Shown here piece after piece: positions 35,829 through 46,243 of a stretch of DNA of 64,000 bases. The notes below the pieces were generated by a model. That model searched no databases and was not told where the DNA came from. It was given only the letters and a program-made list of their open reading frames with translations. Each line of letters opens with the position of its first letter. Position 1 is the stretch's first letter. The translations under genes were made by a program, and so were the position numbers. Origin of the DNA: Prorocentrum cordatum (Eukaryota > Sar > Dinophyceae > Prorocentrales > Prorocentraceae); NCBI GenBank assembly GCA_963575745.1, contig CAUYUJ010001747.1, positions 5,001-69,000 of the forward strand, written 5' to 3'.

Positions 35829-36375
35829 ATGGTGGATCCAGATGTCCTCCCAGGCCCAAGGGAGCCTAAGTGGGGATGTCACAGCTGCGGCCGCAACGCG
35901 AATTTCGCGAGCCGCATCAGATGCCAGTGTGGGCAAGCAGCGCCGCGCAGCATCATTGACAAGGCTAAGAAGCGGGCTGAGGACCACAAGCAGAAGTCGT
36001 CATCATGTGGTGGCGATGCGGTGCAGCGTCCTCTACGCGGTGCTTGGGCTCGCGGTCCTCCTGTGCTGGACAAAGGAGTTACCAAGCAGATCAGCCAGCT
36101 TCAGAAGCAGATGGATCAGTTCGTCAAGCATTTCGGAGCCGCAGGTGGTGGTCAACGTCAGCAGCCTGACGCAGCAGCCGCCAGTGGTGACAGCAACGTG
36201 GACTCGCTCGCTGATGACGCAGGTCGGCAGCTTCTGGCACGTGTCAAATCGCTCGAGACCACTCTCAACTCAGTGCGCAATGATGATGCTTTCCCGTCCG
36301 TGGTCAAAGAGGCGCTGGAGAAGGAGCTCAAGGCTGCCAGGGATCAACTCAACAGCCAGAAGCCGTATCTCTCTC
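35829..36375 (+). CDS. LINE ORF1, N-terminal part: zinc finger and coiled coil
   Basis: ATG 35829 is the first ATG in the frame. KWGCHSCGRNANFASRIRC then QCG matches a RanBP2-type zinc finger (W-C-X2-C...N...C-X-C here). A Lys/Gln-rich segment with heptad-like ISQLQKQMDQFVKHF and a second helix LLARVKSLETTLNSV predict coiled coils. ORF1 proteins bind element RNA and form multimers. The frame leaves coding sequence in a CT dinucleotide run at 36367-36377 and resumes two phases on at 36401. Confidence 0.75.
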
Positions 36376-36377
36376 TC

Positions 36378-36958
36378 GCCACACGGCGCTGGGGCACAAG
36401 TTGCAGCGGACCCAGCAAAAGCTTGATAAGCAGGAGGATGACATCAAGGCGCAAGAGGCCCTCATCAAGGCGGCACAGGAGGAGCTGGTTGCCATGCAGG
36501 CCAAGGCTCGTCAGTTGCGGGTTGAGGTGGAGGCCACGAAGGTGGAGCTGCAGACGACCATGTCGAAAGTGGCCCCCCCAGTTGTCCCGTCTTTCGAGCT
36601 CAAGGCCGAGACGGTGCAGAGCGATCCCGAGGTGCAGCAGCTCGTGTCCTCGGCCGCTTTCGGCAAGTACAAGGAACTCCTGCAGGCTCAGCTTCAGGCA
36701 GAGGCTGCACAATCTCAATCTCCTCCACCTCCTACTTCTGCGGGTCCCGCCCAGGAGAGCACGGGGGGAGGAGACGATGGTGGAGATGAGCATGCCAATA
36801 TCCCCGTCCCAGAAGATATGGATTTGGACGATTTGGATGCAGAAGATGTCGAGAAGTTGTTTATGGCCGCTCAGGCCGAGGGACCAGATAACAAGCGCGT
36901 CTTTGAACACATGGTCAAAACTCTGGGGATCAAGGCCAAGAAACAAAAGTGTGGGTGA
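36378..36958 (+). CDS. LINE ORF1, C-terminal coiled-coil part
   Basis: Continues ORF1 in a second frame: LQRTQQKLDKQEDDIKAQEA and the following ~50 residues are a strong coiled coil, then Gln/Pro/Ser linker, an acidic segment (PEDMDLDDLDAEDVEKLF) and a basic KAKKQKCG end. The stop is TGA 36956-36958. The shift from the N-terminal part falls in a CT repeat, consistent with replication slippage or an assembly error. Confidence 0.75.
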
Positions 36959-36985
36959 CACTATGTTCCAGCGCCCTGCTCCCAA

Positions 36986-37903
36986 GTGTTGTGGGATCCC
37001 GCTCTCGTGTTCAGGCACCCCCGTCCACCTCTGAAGGGGGCGCCGCATAGACCGAGTACTGACAGTCAGTACCAGGTAGAGAGTTTCAATGGTTCGTGCT
37101 GGACTACTCTCAAACGACGTCTTCGAGAGAGTTCAGCAGTGCTTCTTTGCGCGCAGGAAGTGGGCACCAGCGCTGATTTTGTTGGCAGGGCTACTGCCAA
37201 GGCACGCAGTCTTGGATGGCATGCACTGTTCGCGCCCAGCTATTACAACCCTGACACAGGTAAGAAGTCTGCAGGTGTTGCTGTTTTCGGACGTCTGGAC
37301 ATTGGCCTCAGGTGGCCACCAGAAGGAGATGCACCCATTGCCCCGCATAGGCTCATGAAGGTCCTCGTGGATTTCCCTGGGTGGCCTACCATATCGTTGT
37401 TTTCGGTGTATTTCAAGTCGGCCGAAGGACCCAGTGAGTTCAATCTTGATCTGATGGCCAAATTGGGTCGTGCTGTAAGTGATCCAGCTCATTCGGTTAT
37501 TGCGGGAGATTGGAATATGACCCCCGATGTTGTAGAGAGCTCAGGTTTCCCACGTAAACTGGGCATGCTCCTCATGGCCCCCACAGCGCCCACGTGCAGA
37601 AGCCCTACCTCCAGCTCCATTATTGATTTCTTCGCTTTGGGTGCTGGTGTAGCTAGGCTTATTTCGGGAGTTCAAGCTGATATGCAGTGGGAGATCAAAC
37701 CACATCGCCCTGTGCTTTTACAGGTTCGGCCTGATGCTCTTCAGGTCAAGCAGTTGATTTATCGCAGCCACCTCAAGCTACCGCTTGAGTTACCTTTCGG
37801 CCCAGTGCCAAGCCAGGATGCTGGGAGGGTGCGCTGCATCAGGCAGCATATGCCGTCGCCCTTGCACGTCATAGTCCTGCTGACGAGGCTTGGACTAGCC
37901 TGA
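36986..37903 (+). CDS. LINE ORF2, APE/EEP endonuclease domain
   Basis: The frame is in the same phase as ORF1 and follows its stop directly; 36986 is a GTG, so reinitiation or readthrough is possible. Conserved EEP features: an Asn in SFNGSCW, LLCAQEVG with the metal-binding Glu, VIAGDWNMTPD with the Asp/Asn pair, SSIIDFFAL with the Asp, and KPHRPVLL as the terminal His motif (SDH is usual). The domain nicks target DNA to prime reverse transcription. Coding moves to another frame at about 37900. Confidence 0.85.
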   Translation: MLWDPALVFRHPRPPLKGAPHRPSTDSQYQVESFNGSCWTTLKRRLRESSAVLLCAQEVGTSADFVGRATAKARSLGWHALFAPSYYNPDTGKKSAGVAVFGRLDIGLRWPPEGDAPIAPHRLMKVLVDFPGWPTISLFSVYFKSAEGPSEFNLDLMAKLGRAVSDPAHSVIAGDWNMTPDVVESSGFPRKLGMLLMAPTAPTCRSPTSSSIIDFFALGAGVARLISGVQADMQWEIKPHRPVLLQVRPDALQVKQLIYRSHLKLPLELPFGPVPSQDAGRVRCIRQHMPSPLHVIVLLTRLGLA

Positions 37904-38268
37904 ATGCTGCCTGGACCACCTTCGTGGACTGCGCCGAGTTGGAGCTAGTTCGTTTCCTGGGCACCGAGACCAAGATTTTGGGTATGAGGGGGCAATCGAT
38001 AAAAGCATCCTGGGCCCCCGTGTTCTATCGCCCCAAGCATGCGGATGACCAGCTCCAAGTCTGCTCAGGATGGCGATGGCTTTATCACGCGTTTGCCGAG
38101 TTTGTGCAGATCACCGCCAGCGCCGCAGAGGGCGAGGCCCAGATCCTGACCCCCCAGGTTTCGTTGCAGCACTCCTGCCCTGGGGAAGGCCTCAACATCA
38201 GATTGGATGCGTCTTTAAAGGAAATGAGAGCCCTTGCGGCAGAGTGGAGTTCAGGCCATCCGCAGTGA
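37904..38268 (+). pseudogene. LINE ORF2 linker between endonuclease and RT
   Basis: An open stretch without recognised motif encodes LELVRFLGTETKILGMRG and ASLKEMRALAAEWSSGHPQ. It joins endonuclease and RT by position and is out of frame with both neighbours. Confidence 0.5.
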
Positions 38269-39334
38269 TTTCTTGGATACTATTCAGGAGGACCTCTCAG
38301 ATGCCAATGACAAAGGGGAGAAGCTCCTCCAACAGTCTTGGGATGAGTGGCAACAGAAGGCTCTAGCAGGCTCCGCAAGGCTCATGCACAGGTTCACCAA
38401 GCTCCCAAGAAAGTGGCAGCCCACGGTTACTCAAGTGGCCCCAGGGATCTACTCGTCGGACCCCGTCAAGCTCCTAGAGGCCGAAGCTGTTCACCTTGGA
38501 GGCTACTGGAATGCACAGGTAAGACCCCCAGAGGCGTGGATACCTGACAGGAGCTGTTTCCCTCGAACTGGGCCTGATCAAATTCGGGCGGCATCGAGGT
38601 CTTTCAGTGTTTACACGGCCCAGTCGCTTGACGGGCTGCACGTGCGCCACTTCAGCCTCCTCAGCGATGCTGGTCTGGAGGTGATGTCTCTTTTGTTCGA
38701 GGCGGTCGAGCGCCTTGGGTTGTTCCCGATGCAGTTGCTGTGGATGTTGCTACCGCTTCTTGAGAAGCCCAAAGGCGGTCTTCGGCCCATATTGCTCCTG
38801 GCTGCACCAGTGCGTATCTGGGAAAGGCTGAGGCGCCCTGAAGTCGATGGTTTCCTGGTTCGGGCCCATAGGGCCTATTGGTCCTTCGGGGAGGGGCAGT
38901 CGCCTGAAGCAGCGGTGTGGCAGCAGAGCATGTTGGCAGAAGAAGCCCAGTCTCAGGGCAAGGTCACTGCAGGCTTTATCTGGGATGGAACGAAGTACTA
39001 TGAATCGTTTAGGCTATCCTGGCTCCGTGTGCGTGCTGAGTATTGGGGGATCCCGCGGGTACTCGTCAAGACCCTGTATAATATCTGGAGGAGCCCGAGG
39101 ATTTTGAGGTTGGGAGCCCATCACAGCCCTCTCCCCCTCTTCGCGGAATCAGGATTACCAGCTGGTGATATATACAATGATGTTTTCGTTCAGGTTTACA
39201 CGTTGTTCGAGTTTGATCAGTTTGCTATTCGGAACCCACAAGTCTCCCTGGGCTCGCACATTGATGATGACACGATCCTCACGTTTGGTGAAGAAGAAAA
39301 AATCATCCAGGATCTTGTTAGAGCCGCAGTATGA
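38234..39334 (+). CDS. LINE ORF2, reverse transcriptase domain
   Basis: LLEKPKGGLRPILLL is the early RT block, VTAGFIWDGTKYYESF motif A (Asp kept, flanking sequence unusual), LFAESGLPAGDIYNDVFVQ motif B, and LGSHIDDDTILTF motif C with HIDD in place of YADD/FADD. The frame ends within the next helix; LEPQYDMKYIFQHRLGVQLA continues in another phase from about 39320. The shift lies near a run of A (39295-39305), a likely indel site. Confidence 0.85.
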   Translation: MRQSGVQAIRSDFLDTIQEDLSDANDKGEKLLQQSWDEWQQKALAGSARLMHRFTKLPRKWQPTVTQVAPGIYSSDPVKLLEAEAVHLGGYWNAQVRPPEAWIPDRSCFPRTGPDQIRAASRSFSVYTAQSLDGLHVRHFSLLSDAGLEVMSLLFEAVERLGLFPMQLLWMLLPLLEKPKGGLRPILLLAAPVRIWERLRRPEVDGFLVRAHRAYWSFGEGQSPEAAVWQQSMLAEEAQSQGKVTAGFIWDGTKYYESFRLSWLRVRAEYWGIPRVLVKTLYNIWRSPRILRLGAHHSPLPLFAESGLPAGDIYNDVFVQVYTLFEFDQFAIRNPQVSLGSHIDDDTILTFGEEEKIIQDLVRAAV

Positions 39335-40300
39335 TATGAAGTATATCTTCCAACACCGACTGGGAGTGCAACTAGCTGCTGACAAGGCATCGACGTTTGC
39401 ATCTTCTCAGCGTGTGGCTGCTCGCTTGGCCAAGAAGCTTGCCCGCTACTGCCCGTCGCTCGCCTGCAACTCGGCCATCTCGCTGGGCTGCGATTTAGCG
39501 CCAGGACAGCATCGGGCATGTGCAGGAGGGCGCACAAAAAGGAAGGCTCGGTTCAAAGATATGAGGACCCGTCATGGTTTTATTCGTTACCTTCGAAAGC
39601 AACTTGCCCAGGGACCGATCTCGCATGAGCAAGATTTACATATGTGGGGTCAGGCCTGCCGCGGGCTATGGGCCCATGGCCCTGGGAATGTCCGATCAGG
39701 AACTCAATGATCTCAGGAGCGTGCTGCTTTCAGGTCTGTCGCCAGCGCATAGAGGTGCGTCGCTTACGGCAAAAGTTTGCATTCACGGAGATCCTGCATG
39801 GCTGCAGGCGACGGCGCCCGCCAGGCAATGGTCGACCAGTTTGTGGAGAAGTCTGACGACGCCGTCCACCAGCCCCTTCTCGTTCAGGGATCACATCAGG
39901 CTCTGGAGGAGCCTCGAGGCTCAGGGGCTACGTTTGGGGCCATCTGAGTGGAGGAACTCTCGGGGACCAGGTCATCGAATGCTTCTGAGTTTAGAGCGCA
40001 TAGGCTGGAAGGCGCTTAGCTTTAGTAGGTGGCAAGATGATAGGGGCAATGTTGTGGATTTACTGTATCACAGCCCAGCCATGATTGCTAGTCTGTTGCA
40101 GTCAGGAGTTCAGAGATCCCATGAGAGGCGATTGGCGGCGAGTCTTCCCTCGTTCGATGGTGCGCGTGTGTGCGTGGACCCTCTCCGCTCCCTCCTTCGT
40201 TCGAAGCGAACCCCGCCGCGAGCAAAGTACTGGATCTGCTCCTGTTTTTTTTTCAAATGGCTGCTGGACGGCAGACCGTTTGCAAGAGTCGGGTTATATT
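39320..40300 (+). pseudogene. LINE ORF2, RT thumb and downstream segment in two frames
   Basis: QLAADKASTFASSQRVAARL and the basic GGRTKRKARFKDMRTRHGFI run to a stop at 39710 in one frame. A second frame (39640-40280) encodes ELNDLRSVLLSGLSPAHRGA, IRLWRSLEAQ and LERIGWKALSFSRWQDDRGN, with the Trp/Arg-rich look of LINE post-RT regions. Confidence 0.6.
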
Positions 40301-40690
40301 TCAGATGGACGTTGTCCCAAGTGCGGCCAACCTGACTCGATTTTCCACCGCCAGTGGTTATGTGAAGACCCAGAGGTATCAACGGCCCGCAGCGAAGCTG
40401 TTGAACCTCATCTGATTGAGGCTGCCCGTAGTTGCCAGCCCTCTGAGCGATTGTTTTGGTCTCGATTGATAATGGCTCAGGGAGCCTCGGACCCCCTCCT
40501 CCAGGATGCGAATGGGCAGCCATTGTCTCTCGATGAGTTTGTTGAACGGAGTGAGAGCTGCGACCTAGTGGTCGACGGCTCGGCTAGTATCCGATTCTTG
40601 AGCTCAACCGTGCTTCTTTCGCGGGGGTCTTTGGAACCAGGGGACGTTTACCGGTTCGGACCCGCTTCATGGCCACTGTGTGGCCAGTGT
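40290..40690 (+). pseudogene. LINE ORF2, CCHC zinc finger region
   Basis: GRCPKCGQPDSIFHRQWLC is a CX2CX7HX4C finger of the type found after RT in LINEs, followed by acidic and hydrophobic stretches leading to RNase H. The preceding frame change is near a run of T at 40243-40252. Confidence 0.75.
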
Positions 40691-41304
40691 TGCACCAGAC
40701 GCCCCAGGCGGCTGAAAATTTGGGCCTGGCCACTGCGTGTGCGTTTAGTTCGGGCATGACTTCCCCTTTCAGTGATTGCAAAGGGGCCGTGCGGTTGCAT
40801 AACCTCTCGGACGAGGCGCAGCTTTGCCCGCGTGAAATGTTTGCTGGCTTTCGACGTGCCGCGCAGCAGTCGCCTGGTTTTGATGCCCTGGGGGAGGCCC
40901 AGCATACGCCCGCCCATAGGCCGGATGCTATTATACAGGCCCTTCCCCCAGACCAGAAGCGAATAGCTTTAGCCAACCAGGATGCTGACCGCCTGGCTAA
41001 GTATGCCCTCTCGCTTCATCCGCAGCCTGCATCTGCTGATCTGGAGATGCTAGATAGGCAGGTGCAGGCCCTTCGAGCATGCGCGCTAATGTTCGGGAAG
41101 GTGCTCTCTCTTTTTCCTAAGCTGCACTTTGAGAGACCCCCGAAAGAGAGGAGGTTGCCTAGAGTCCCTCCCCCGCCTGACTGGCATGAGTGGGATGAGC
41201 TCAGTGGCGATCGACCCGCTTTCAGATGCAAGAAATGTTTCAGGATTTCGTTTGAGGGCGAGTCCCGCCCGATGAATGGTTGTGGGGTTTGTCCACAGCA
41301 CTGA
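40669..41304 (+). CDS. LINE ORF2, RNase H domain
   Basis: FSDCKGAVRLHNL carries an acidic motif of RNase H, and LANQDADRLAKYAL matches the late N..AD.LAK motif with the last catalytic Asp. The N-terminal beta-hairpin Asp and the Glu helix are less obvious; VVDGSASIRFLSST in the preceding frame may supply the first Asp. The domain removes the RNA strand after target-primed synthesis. A CKKCFRISFEGESRPMNGCG finger precedes the stop at 41304. Confidence 0.7.
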   Translation: MATVWPVLHQTPQAAENLGLATACAFSSGMTSPFSDCKGAVRLHNLSDEAQLCPREMFAGFRRAAQQSPGFDALGEAQHTPAHRPDAIIQALPPDQKRIALANQDADRLAKYALSLHPQPASADLEMLDRQVQALRACALMFGKVLSLFPKLHFERPPKERRLPRVPPPPDWHEWDELSGDRPAFRCKKCFRISFEGESRPMNGCGVCPQH

Positions 41305-41687
41305 GACGCCTCCAGGGTGCTGAGACCGAGCGGCAACATAAGCTGGATTTTGCCATCCTGCACAAGACCCAGAGGCCGCTGTTTTTCTGTTTTGCCTGCG
41401 GTGCTTACACCAGCAGGCGATGCCACTTGCTAGGTCAGACCTGCGTCAAGAAGCTGAGCACTGCTGGTGAACAGGTGCTCACACGACTGCAGGCTGGCTT
41501 CCACCCTCACTACAGAAAGAATGCTGAGGGTGATGACTCGCTGGCGCCTGCTAGAGCGCCGTCGAAGTCGGTGCTTCTTGCCCCTCCTGGCCCTCTCGCT
41601 GCGGGGTCGTCTCGCTTGGTCGATTCCGACCGCTTGCGAGCGCTCGCAGCCCGTATTCAGGCCAATGAGGAGGCATCCAGGCGCTAG
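41280..41687 (+). CDS. LINE ORF2, C-terminal zinc finger
   Basis: Another frame continues with FFCFACGAYTSRRCHLLGQTC, a Cys/His-rich finger, then VKKLSTAGEQVLTRLQAGFHP and a Pro/Ala-rich end to TAG at 41687. The next 40 bp lead into the 88-bp tandem array, so this marks the end of the coding part. Confidence 0.65.
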   Translation: MWGLSTALRRLQGAETERQHKLDFAILHKTQRPLFFCFACGAYTSRRCHLLGQTCVKKLSTAGEQVLTRLQAGFHPHYRKNAEGDDSLAPARAPSKSVLLAPPGPLAAGSSRLVDSDRLRALAARIQANEEASRR

Positions 41688-41729
41688 CTGCTGCCTGAAG
41701 CTGACGTTCTGCCGCAAGGTCGCCCCGCC

Positions 41730-42200
41730 CTCCCTGCCTCTGCTCTCCGCATGCCCATCCCATATCGGCACGCCCCTCGCACGTCTCGTGGCCCCATGGG
41801 GAGCTCCACCGAATGCCCCAGTGGGAAGGCGGCGTGGCACCTCCGCCCCATTTCGGCACACCCCTCGCACGTTTCGCGGTCCCATTAGGAGCCTCACCAA
41901 AGGCCCCAGTGGGAAAGTTCGCATGGCACCGCCGCCCCATTTCGGCACACCCCTCGCACGTTTCGTGGCCCCGCGACACCGCCGCCCCATTTCGGCACAC
42001 CCCTCACACGTTTCGTGACCCCATAAGGAGCCGCCCCACCTAAGGCACCAGTGGGAAAGTTCGCATGGCACCGACGCCCTTCGGCACACCCCTCACATGT
42101 TTCGTGGCCCCATAGGGAGCTTCGCGGAAGGCCCCAATGGCGACGTTCGCAGGCATCCTCCCGACTCATGTCGGCACACCCACCACATGTTTCGTGGCAG
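41730..42200 (+). repeat. ~88-bp degenerate tandem array, copy 2
   Basis: Five to six units of the family at 8757-9560: TTCGGCACACCCCTCGCACG, TTTCGTGGCCCCATAGGGAG and CCCCAGTGGGAAAGTTCGCA. The lead-in (CTCCGCATGCCCATCCCATA then TCGGCACGCCCCTC) is shared with 8802-8840. Here it lies where the 3' UTR of the LINE would be. Confidence 0.85.
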
Positions 42201-42338
42201 AGGGCTGCACCGCGTGCGCTACTCGGAGTTTGCGCGCCCCCCTCCTTCGTCTCATCTGCCTCGCGGCATTTGCAGCTGCATATGCTTGGGTCCTTCGTCC
42301 GGCTTTTTCTCCGATTAACAAGCGTGCGTTCATAGTTC

Positions 42339-42480
42339 TATTTGGCAGGGGTTCGTGGGCAGGGCGCGTGGTGGATCACGAGGATGCACCGCGTGGTGAG
42401 ATGGGAATGCGGATTCGGGGCGGATTAGAATGATGGGGGGCAATGAAGCAGAATTGTGAATCATGAGGCAGAATCATATG
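42339..42480 (+). repeat. Right copy of repeat bracketing the APE-type element
   Basis: Same blocks and orientation as 35294-35450, ending GAGGCAGAATCATATG. Confidence 0.6.
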
Positions 42481-42544
42481 TGAATTGCAGTGCCCCAAAG
42501 GGAGGCGACAATCCCTTGGAGGGTGGGGGGCGGAGTCTAGTCTC

Positions 42545-42832
42545 CTTTACAATGGGGTTTCAATGCAAAGCAATGCAAGCACAAGGCAAACCGATGCAAA
42601 CAATTGCATAATAATGAACACCAGTGCAAAATAATGCAAAACAATGTAGCACAACACAGAACGATGCAACACAATGCAATGCAACGCGCAGCGATGCAAA
42701 ACACTGCACCGTAATGCAGAGCGATGCAAAGCAATGCGCAGCAGGGCACAGCAATGCACAGCAATGCGCAGCAATGCGAATCAATGCAGAGCAAAGCAGA
42801 GCAATGCAAAGCAATGCAGAACAATGCGGCCA
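42545..42832. repeat. AATGCAAAGC/AATGCAGAGC decamer array
   Basis: Imperfect 5- to 10-bp repeats GCAATGCAGAGC over about 290 bp. Minus-strand Cys/Ala/Leu frames are by-products. Confidence 0.9.
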
Positions 42833-43470
42833 CGGTTGGGGACGAGCCGGCAGAAAATTGACACTGGGGCCCATCGGCGACGGCGGCGACGGGTGGCGAC
42901 GAGCCGGTCGGACCAGCACCGGGGCCCAGCGGCGATGGCGGCGACGGGCGGCGACGCGGGGCGGCGACGAGCTGGCCAGATCGGCATTGGGGGCGTTACC
43001 TTTAGAACATAAGTAAAAACCTTCAAGAGCGAGTACTGTTTGGCGGAATGTGTGCGGGGCTGAGGGGAGAGCCACATTTTGAAAACGAACCGACCTCAAT
43101 CCTTGAAATTGTTGCACATTCCAAGCTTCAGGATCATCAGTGGTGAGGAAGGGAAACGGCCGGCCCGCCCCCTACGGACATGTCTGGGGGTGCGACAGGG
43201 AGGAACTGTCTATGAGGAAGCGGCATGGAGGAGGAGGATCGGACGTTAGAAAGGAGGAAGAGATAAAGAGTGCGAGTTCCAGGCCTCCAAAACAGAGCCC
43301 CGGGTGCGCCCCGTCGGAGGGGAACTTTTTGTCACCCTGACTGGGAGCCAACGGCCTCCTTCTCCATCGAGCGAGTCGGTGTGGCTTCGAGCCCGCTCCG
43401 CTTAGCCCCGAAGGGCTCCGAGCGGTACAATACGCATCTTTTGCACTCCCTGATGCCTGGCACGCTAGTG
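42833..43470. other. GC-rich DNA with a short internal repeat
   Basis: GGCGACGGGTGGCGACGAGC-type repeats at 42870-42985; the remainder shows nothing recognisable. Confidence 0.5.
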
Positions 43471-43885
43471 TCTAGAGGGGGAGGGGGATGGGGAAGGGGA
43501 GGGGGCGGGGGCGGGGGAGAGGGAGGGGGCGGGAGGAAAAGGAGGAGGACGGTGGCCAGGGGGGCGGATGACCCGTGGATGCCCTGGAGGCGATCCCGCC
43601 TGCCGTGGACAGCTTCCAGCAGAGCGCGCAGCAGATGTCGATGGGAGACCGAGGGGGTTCCTGGGATGCGCTTGCTTCATGCTTTGCCAGAGGCAAGGTC
43701 AGGGTGGGGCAGGTGAGTGAAGGGGGGGTGGGGGAAAGGTGCGTAGAGGGTCAGGAGGAGGAGGGGAGTGAAGGGGGGGGCGAAGGCAGTGAGGGGAGAG
43801 GGGGAGGGGAGGGGAGGGGAGTGGAGCGGGGGCGGGCGAGAAGGGGCGCGGAGGGGAGGGGGCGGGGGAAAATGGGGGGGGGACG
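43470..43885. repeat. G-rich tracts
   Basis: GGGGGAGGGGGC-type tracts at 43475-43550 and 43720-43880 with strong purine skew. Frames across them are Gly/Arg strings. Confidence 0.75.
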
Positions 43886-44212
43886 ACGGTGTCGGCGACA
43901 TCGACCGCGACGACGACGACGGCCTCCAGCGATCCCCTAACCGTGATGCCGAGGAGCCTTCCAGCGGCCGAGCGTCGGGAGCACCGCGACCGCCAGGAGC
44001 GCCCCCACCTCTCCCCTGTTACATTTATGTTGATGTGGTTAAATCTTCATCGCCGAGCAGTTAACCGTTGGGGACCCAGGGGGGCTTGCGTGTTTTCCGA
44101 GCGTGAGTTCTCCGTGTCCAGAGAGCGAGTCAGCTCTGTGCTTTCATTAGCCGATCCTTCATGTTCAGGCGCTGCTGAGATCGTCGCGTGCCTAATGTAA
44201 GAGGTAGACGTC

Positions 44213-44252
44213 GACGACGACGATGACGACGATGTCGTCGTCGTCGTCGGGC
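44213..44252. repeat. GAC/GTC inverted trinucleotide repeat
   Basis: GACGACGACGATGACGACGA is followed at once by TGTCGTCGTCGTCGTCGG, making a long near-perfect hairpin. Confidence 0.75.
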
Positions 44253-44384
44253 TACTCCACGGAGGAATGGCTTCGCGCCGGCCGCTGCCAGTCTGCCGGC
44301 GGCGGTCAACTCGCACTCCATGGGGGCGTACCCCACACCTGCCAGCTCTGCAAGCAGGCTCCCATGGGAGGGGGCATCCCTCCT

Positions 44385-45145
44385 CTCCCTCCTCCTCCTC
44401 CTCCTCCTCCTCCTCCTCCTTCTCCTTCTCCTCTTTCTCATCCCTCTCCCTCCCTGCCGTCCCAACTCCTTCCCTGTCTTCCCTTCTCCTTCTCCCTCCC
44501 TCTGCCTACCTCGTTGCCCCTCCCCCTTCTCCCGGTGTCGGGAGGAGAGGCATAGGTGAGCATGGAGAGGACGAGGATTGGAGGAAGCAAATGAAACTGG
44601 GGCGGGAGGAACATTTGTGGAAAGTGGTGGGGGGGGCAAGGGGGCAAAGGGAAGGGCGGGAGGGGGGGCGGGTGGGTGGGCACGACCAATCTTCTCCAGT
44701 ACATCACCCTCAAAAATGGCGGGGGGGGTCGCAAGCGCCTAGTGGGTGATCCAGGATTTGCACTGCAGTATTGCAGCGTTGCAGCGCTGCCGCATATGGT
44801 TCGATCCGCATTGCAGCATTGCAGCATTGCAGCATCGCAGCATCGCAGCATTGCAGCATTGCAGCTGCAGGACCTAACGGTCTTTTCGATTTGCATTGCA
44901 GCTGTCACATTGTTGAGTCGAGCAGGGATGGTCGCGCTGCGCCCGCCTCCTCTTCCTGCACCCCTATCTAGCACCCCCCAGATCAGACTGCGAGTTTGGG
45001 TGCGCCCCAAGAAATGAGTGTCCCCGATGGGCAGCTCCTCGGCTTAATTAGCCACGACTCGCCAGTGGAACTATCAACGGCGGCCCGCTCGCGTTTGGCG
45101 ATCCTCCTCCTGCTCCTCCTCCTCCTGCTCCTCCTCCTCCTAGAA
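44385..45145. repeat. CCT microsatellites and GCATTGCAGC array
   Basis: CCT runs at 44385-44435 and 45100-45145. Between them, 44763-44870 has about ten units of ATTGCAGC/ATCGCAGC. Confidence 0.8.
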
Positions 45146-46025
45146 AAGAGGCAGATCGCAACATAATCTCAAAGGGTGATGGAGGTTTCGACGGCACGTG
45201 GCCATGGTCCCCTCTGAACCTTGTAGGCGACCCAGCCAAGCCAGGAAATTCTCCTCTCTTCGTACGGCCTCGTGATCTTGCCAGCCTCTAGCAAGGCTTG
45301 TTTTCGCGAGGGCGCTCCCCCATTCATCTCCTACGCGAGTATCCCACCGTCACGTCTCTCAGGCAGCAGTGGCGGGCGGTTCTGGCGGCAAAGGGCGGGG
45401 TAAACCAGCCTCGTGGGCTCCCTGGCATCGTGGGTGGGGGTGCTCGCCGCGGGCATTGTCTGGCGGCGAAGCTCACGGGCATCAGGATAAATTCTTGTGG
45501 CCGCGTCTTTTTCCTGGGCTTCAGTCTTTTAGCCTACATTATGATGGTGATCGCGGTGCTCCGTCTAACACAGGTCAGCGGTGATCATGTTTTTCTTTGT
45601 ACTTGCGCAAAGAACAAGAACACTTCTACTTTGTATGCACTGCGGGTCGTTCAAATCTGAAAGAGCGCGTTCTGTGGTCGCTTGGAGGGGGGGGTGGAAC
45701 CAGACCCCCCCGCCCCCCCCTCCTCCCCCCCTGCCCTACTTATCCTCTCTCCCTCTCCTCGGGCCGGCGCCTGCGACGGTGGGGGCGACGACTCCCTTTT
45801 CTGGGCCGGCGCCTGCGGCGGCGGGCGGCGGCGGCGGGGAGCGTCGACGAGGACGACGGCGACGACGATGACGACGACGACGACGGCGACGTTTCGCCAC
45901 CGAGCCTTGGTTTCGGGTCAGAGTCCTGATGGATGCCTCTTGGGGTCTCGTCGGAGGGCTCTCGGGGGCGTCTGAAGGGCATTTGTGAGGCCTCCTGGAT
46001 GCCTCTTGGGCGTCTCTTGGGGCCT
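45146..46025. other. No recognised gene
   Basis: About 450 bp of complex DNA, then C-rich and GACGACGAC-rich stretches (45700-45890). The frame at 45298-45660 (120 codons) includes a hydrophobic LLAYIMMVIAVLRL segment but no family match. Confidence 0.4.
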
Positions 46026-46029
46026 TTCT

Positions 46030-46160
46030 GAGGTGGTGGTGGTGGTGGGCTGTGGTGGTGGTTGTGGTGGTTGGTGGTGGTTGTGGCGGTGGTGGTGGTG
46101 GTGGTGGTGTGGTGGTGGTTGGTGGTGGTGGCGTTGGCTGTTGTTGTGGTGGTTGCGTGG
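46030..46160. repeat. GGT trinucleotide repeats
   Basis: Imperfect GGTGGT/GTTGTG repeats across 130 bp. Confidence 0.85.
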
Positions 46161-46243
46161 TGGATTTTGAGGAGTGGGGGCTGGTGATTCAGTTCAGGGT
46201 CCTTGTCTGAGGTCCGCGCCCCCTGACTGCTCAGAGTGCTGAG

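Larger units (their letters stand above)
35743..41720 (+). mobile_element. APE-type non-LTR retrotransposon with RNase H, frameshifted
   Basis: ORF1 has a zinc finger and coiled coil; ORF2 has, in order, an APE/EEP endonuclease, RT, CCHC finger, RNase H and a C-terminal finger. This is the order of I/R1/L1-type LINEs that keep an RNase H. Breaks lie near 36370, 37905, 38240, 39330, 39620, 40280, 40690 and 41290. It belongs to a different clade from the RLE-type element at 23.6-27.4 kb. Confidence 0.85.
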
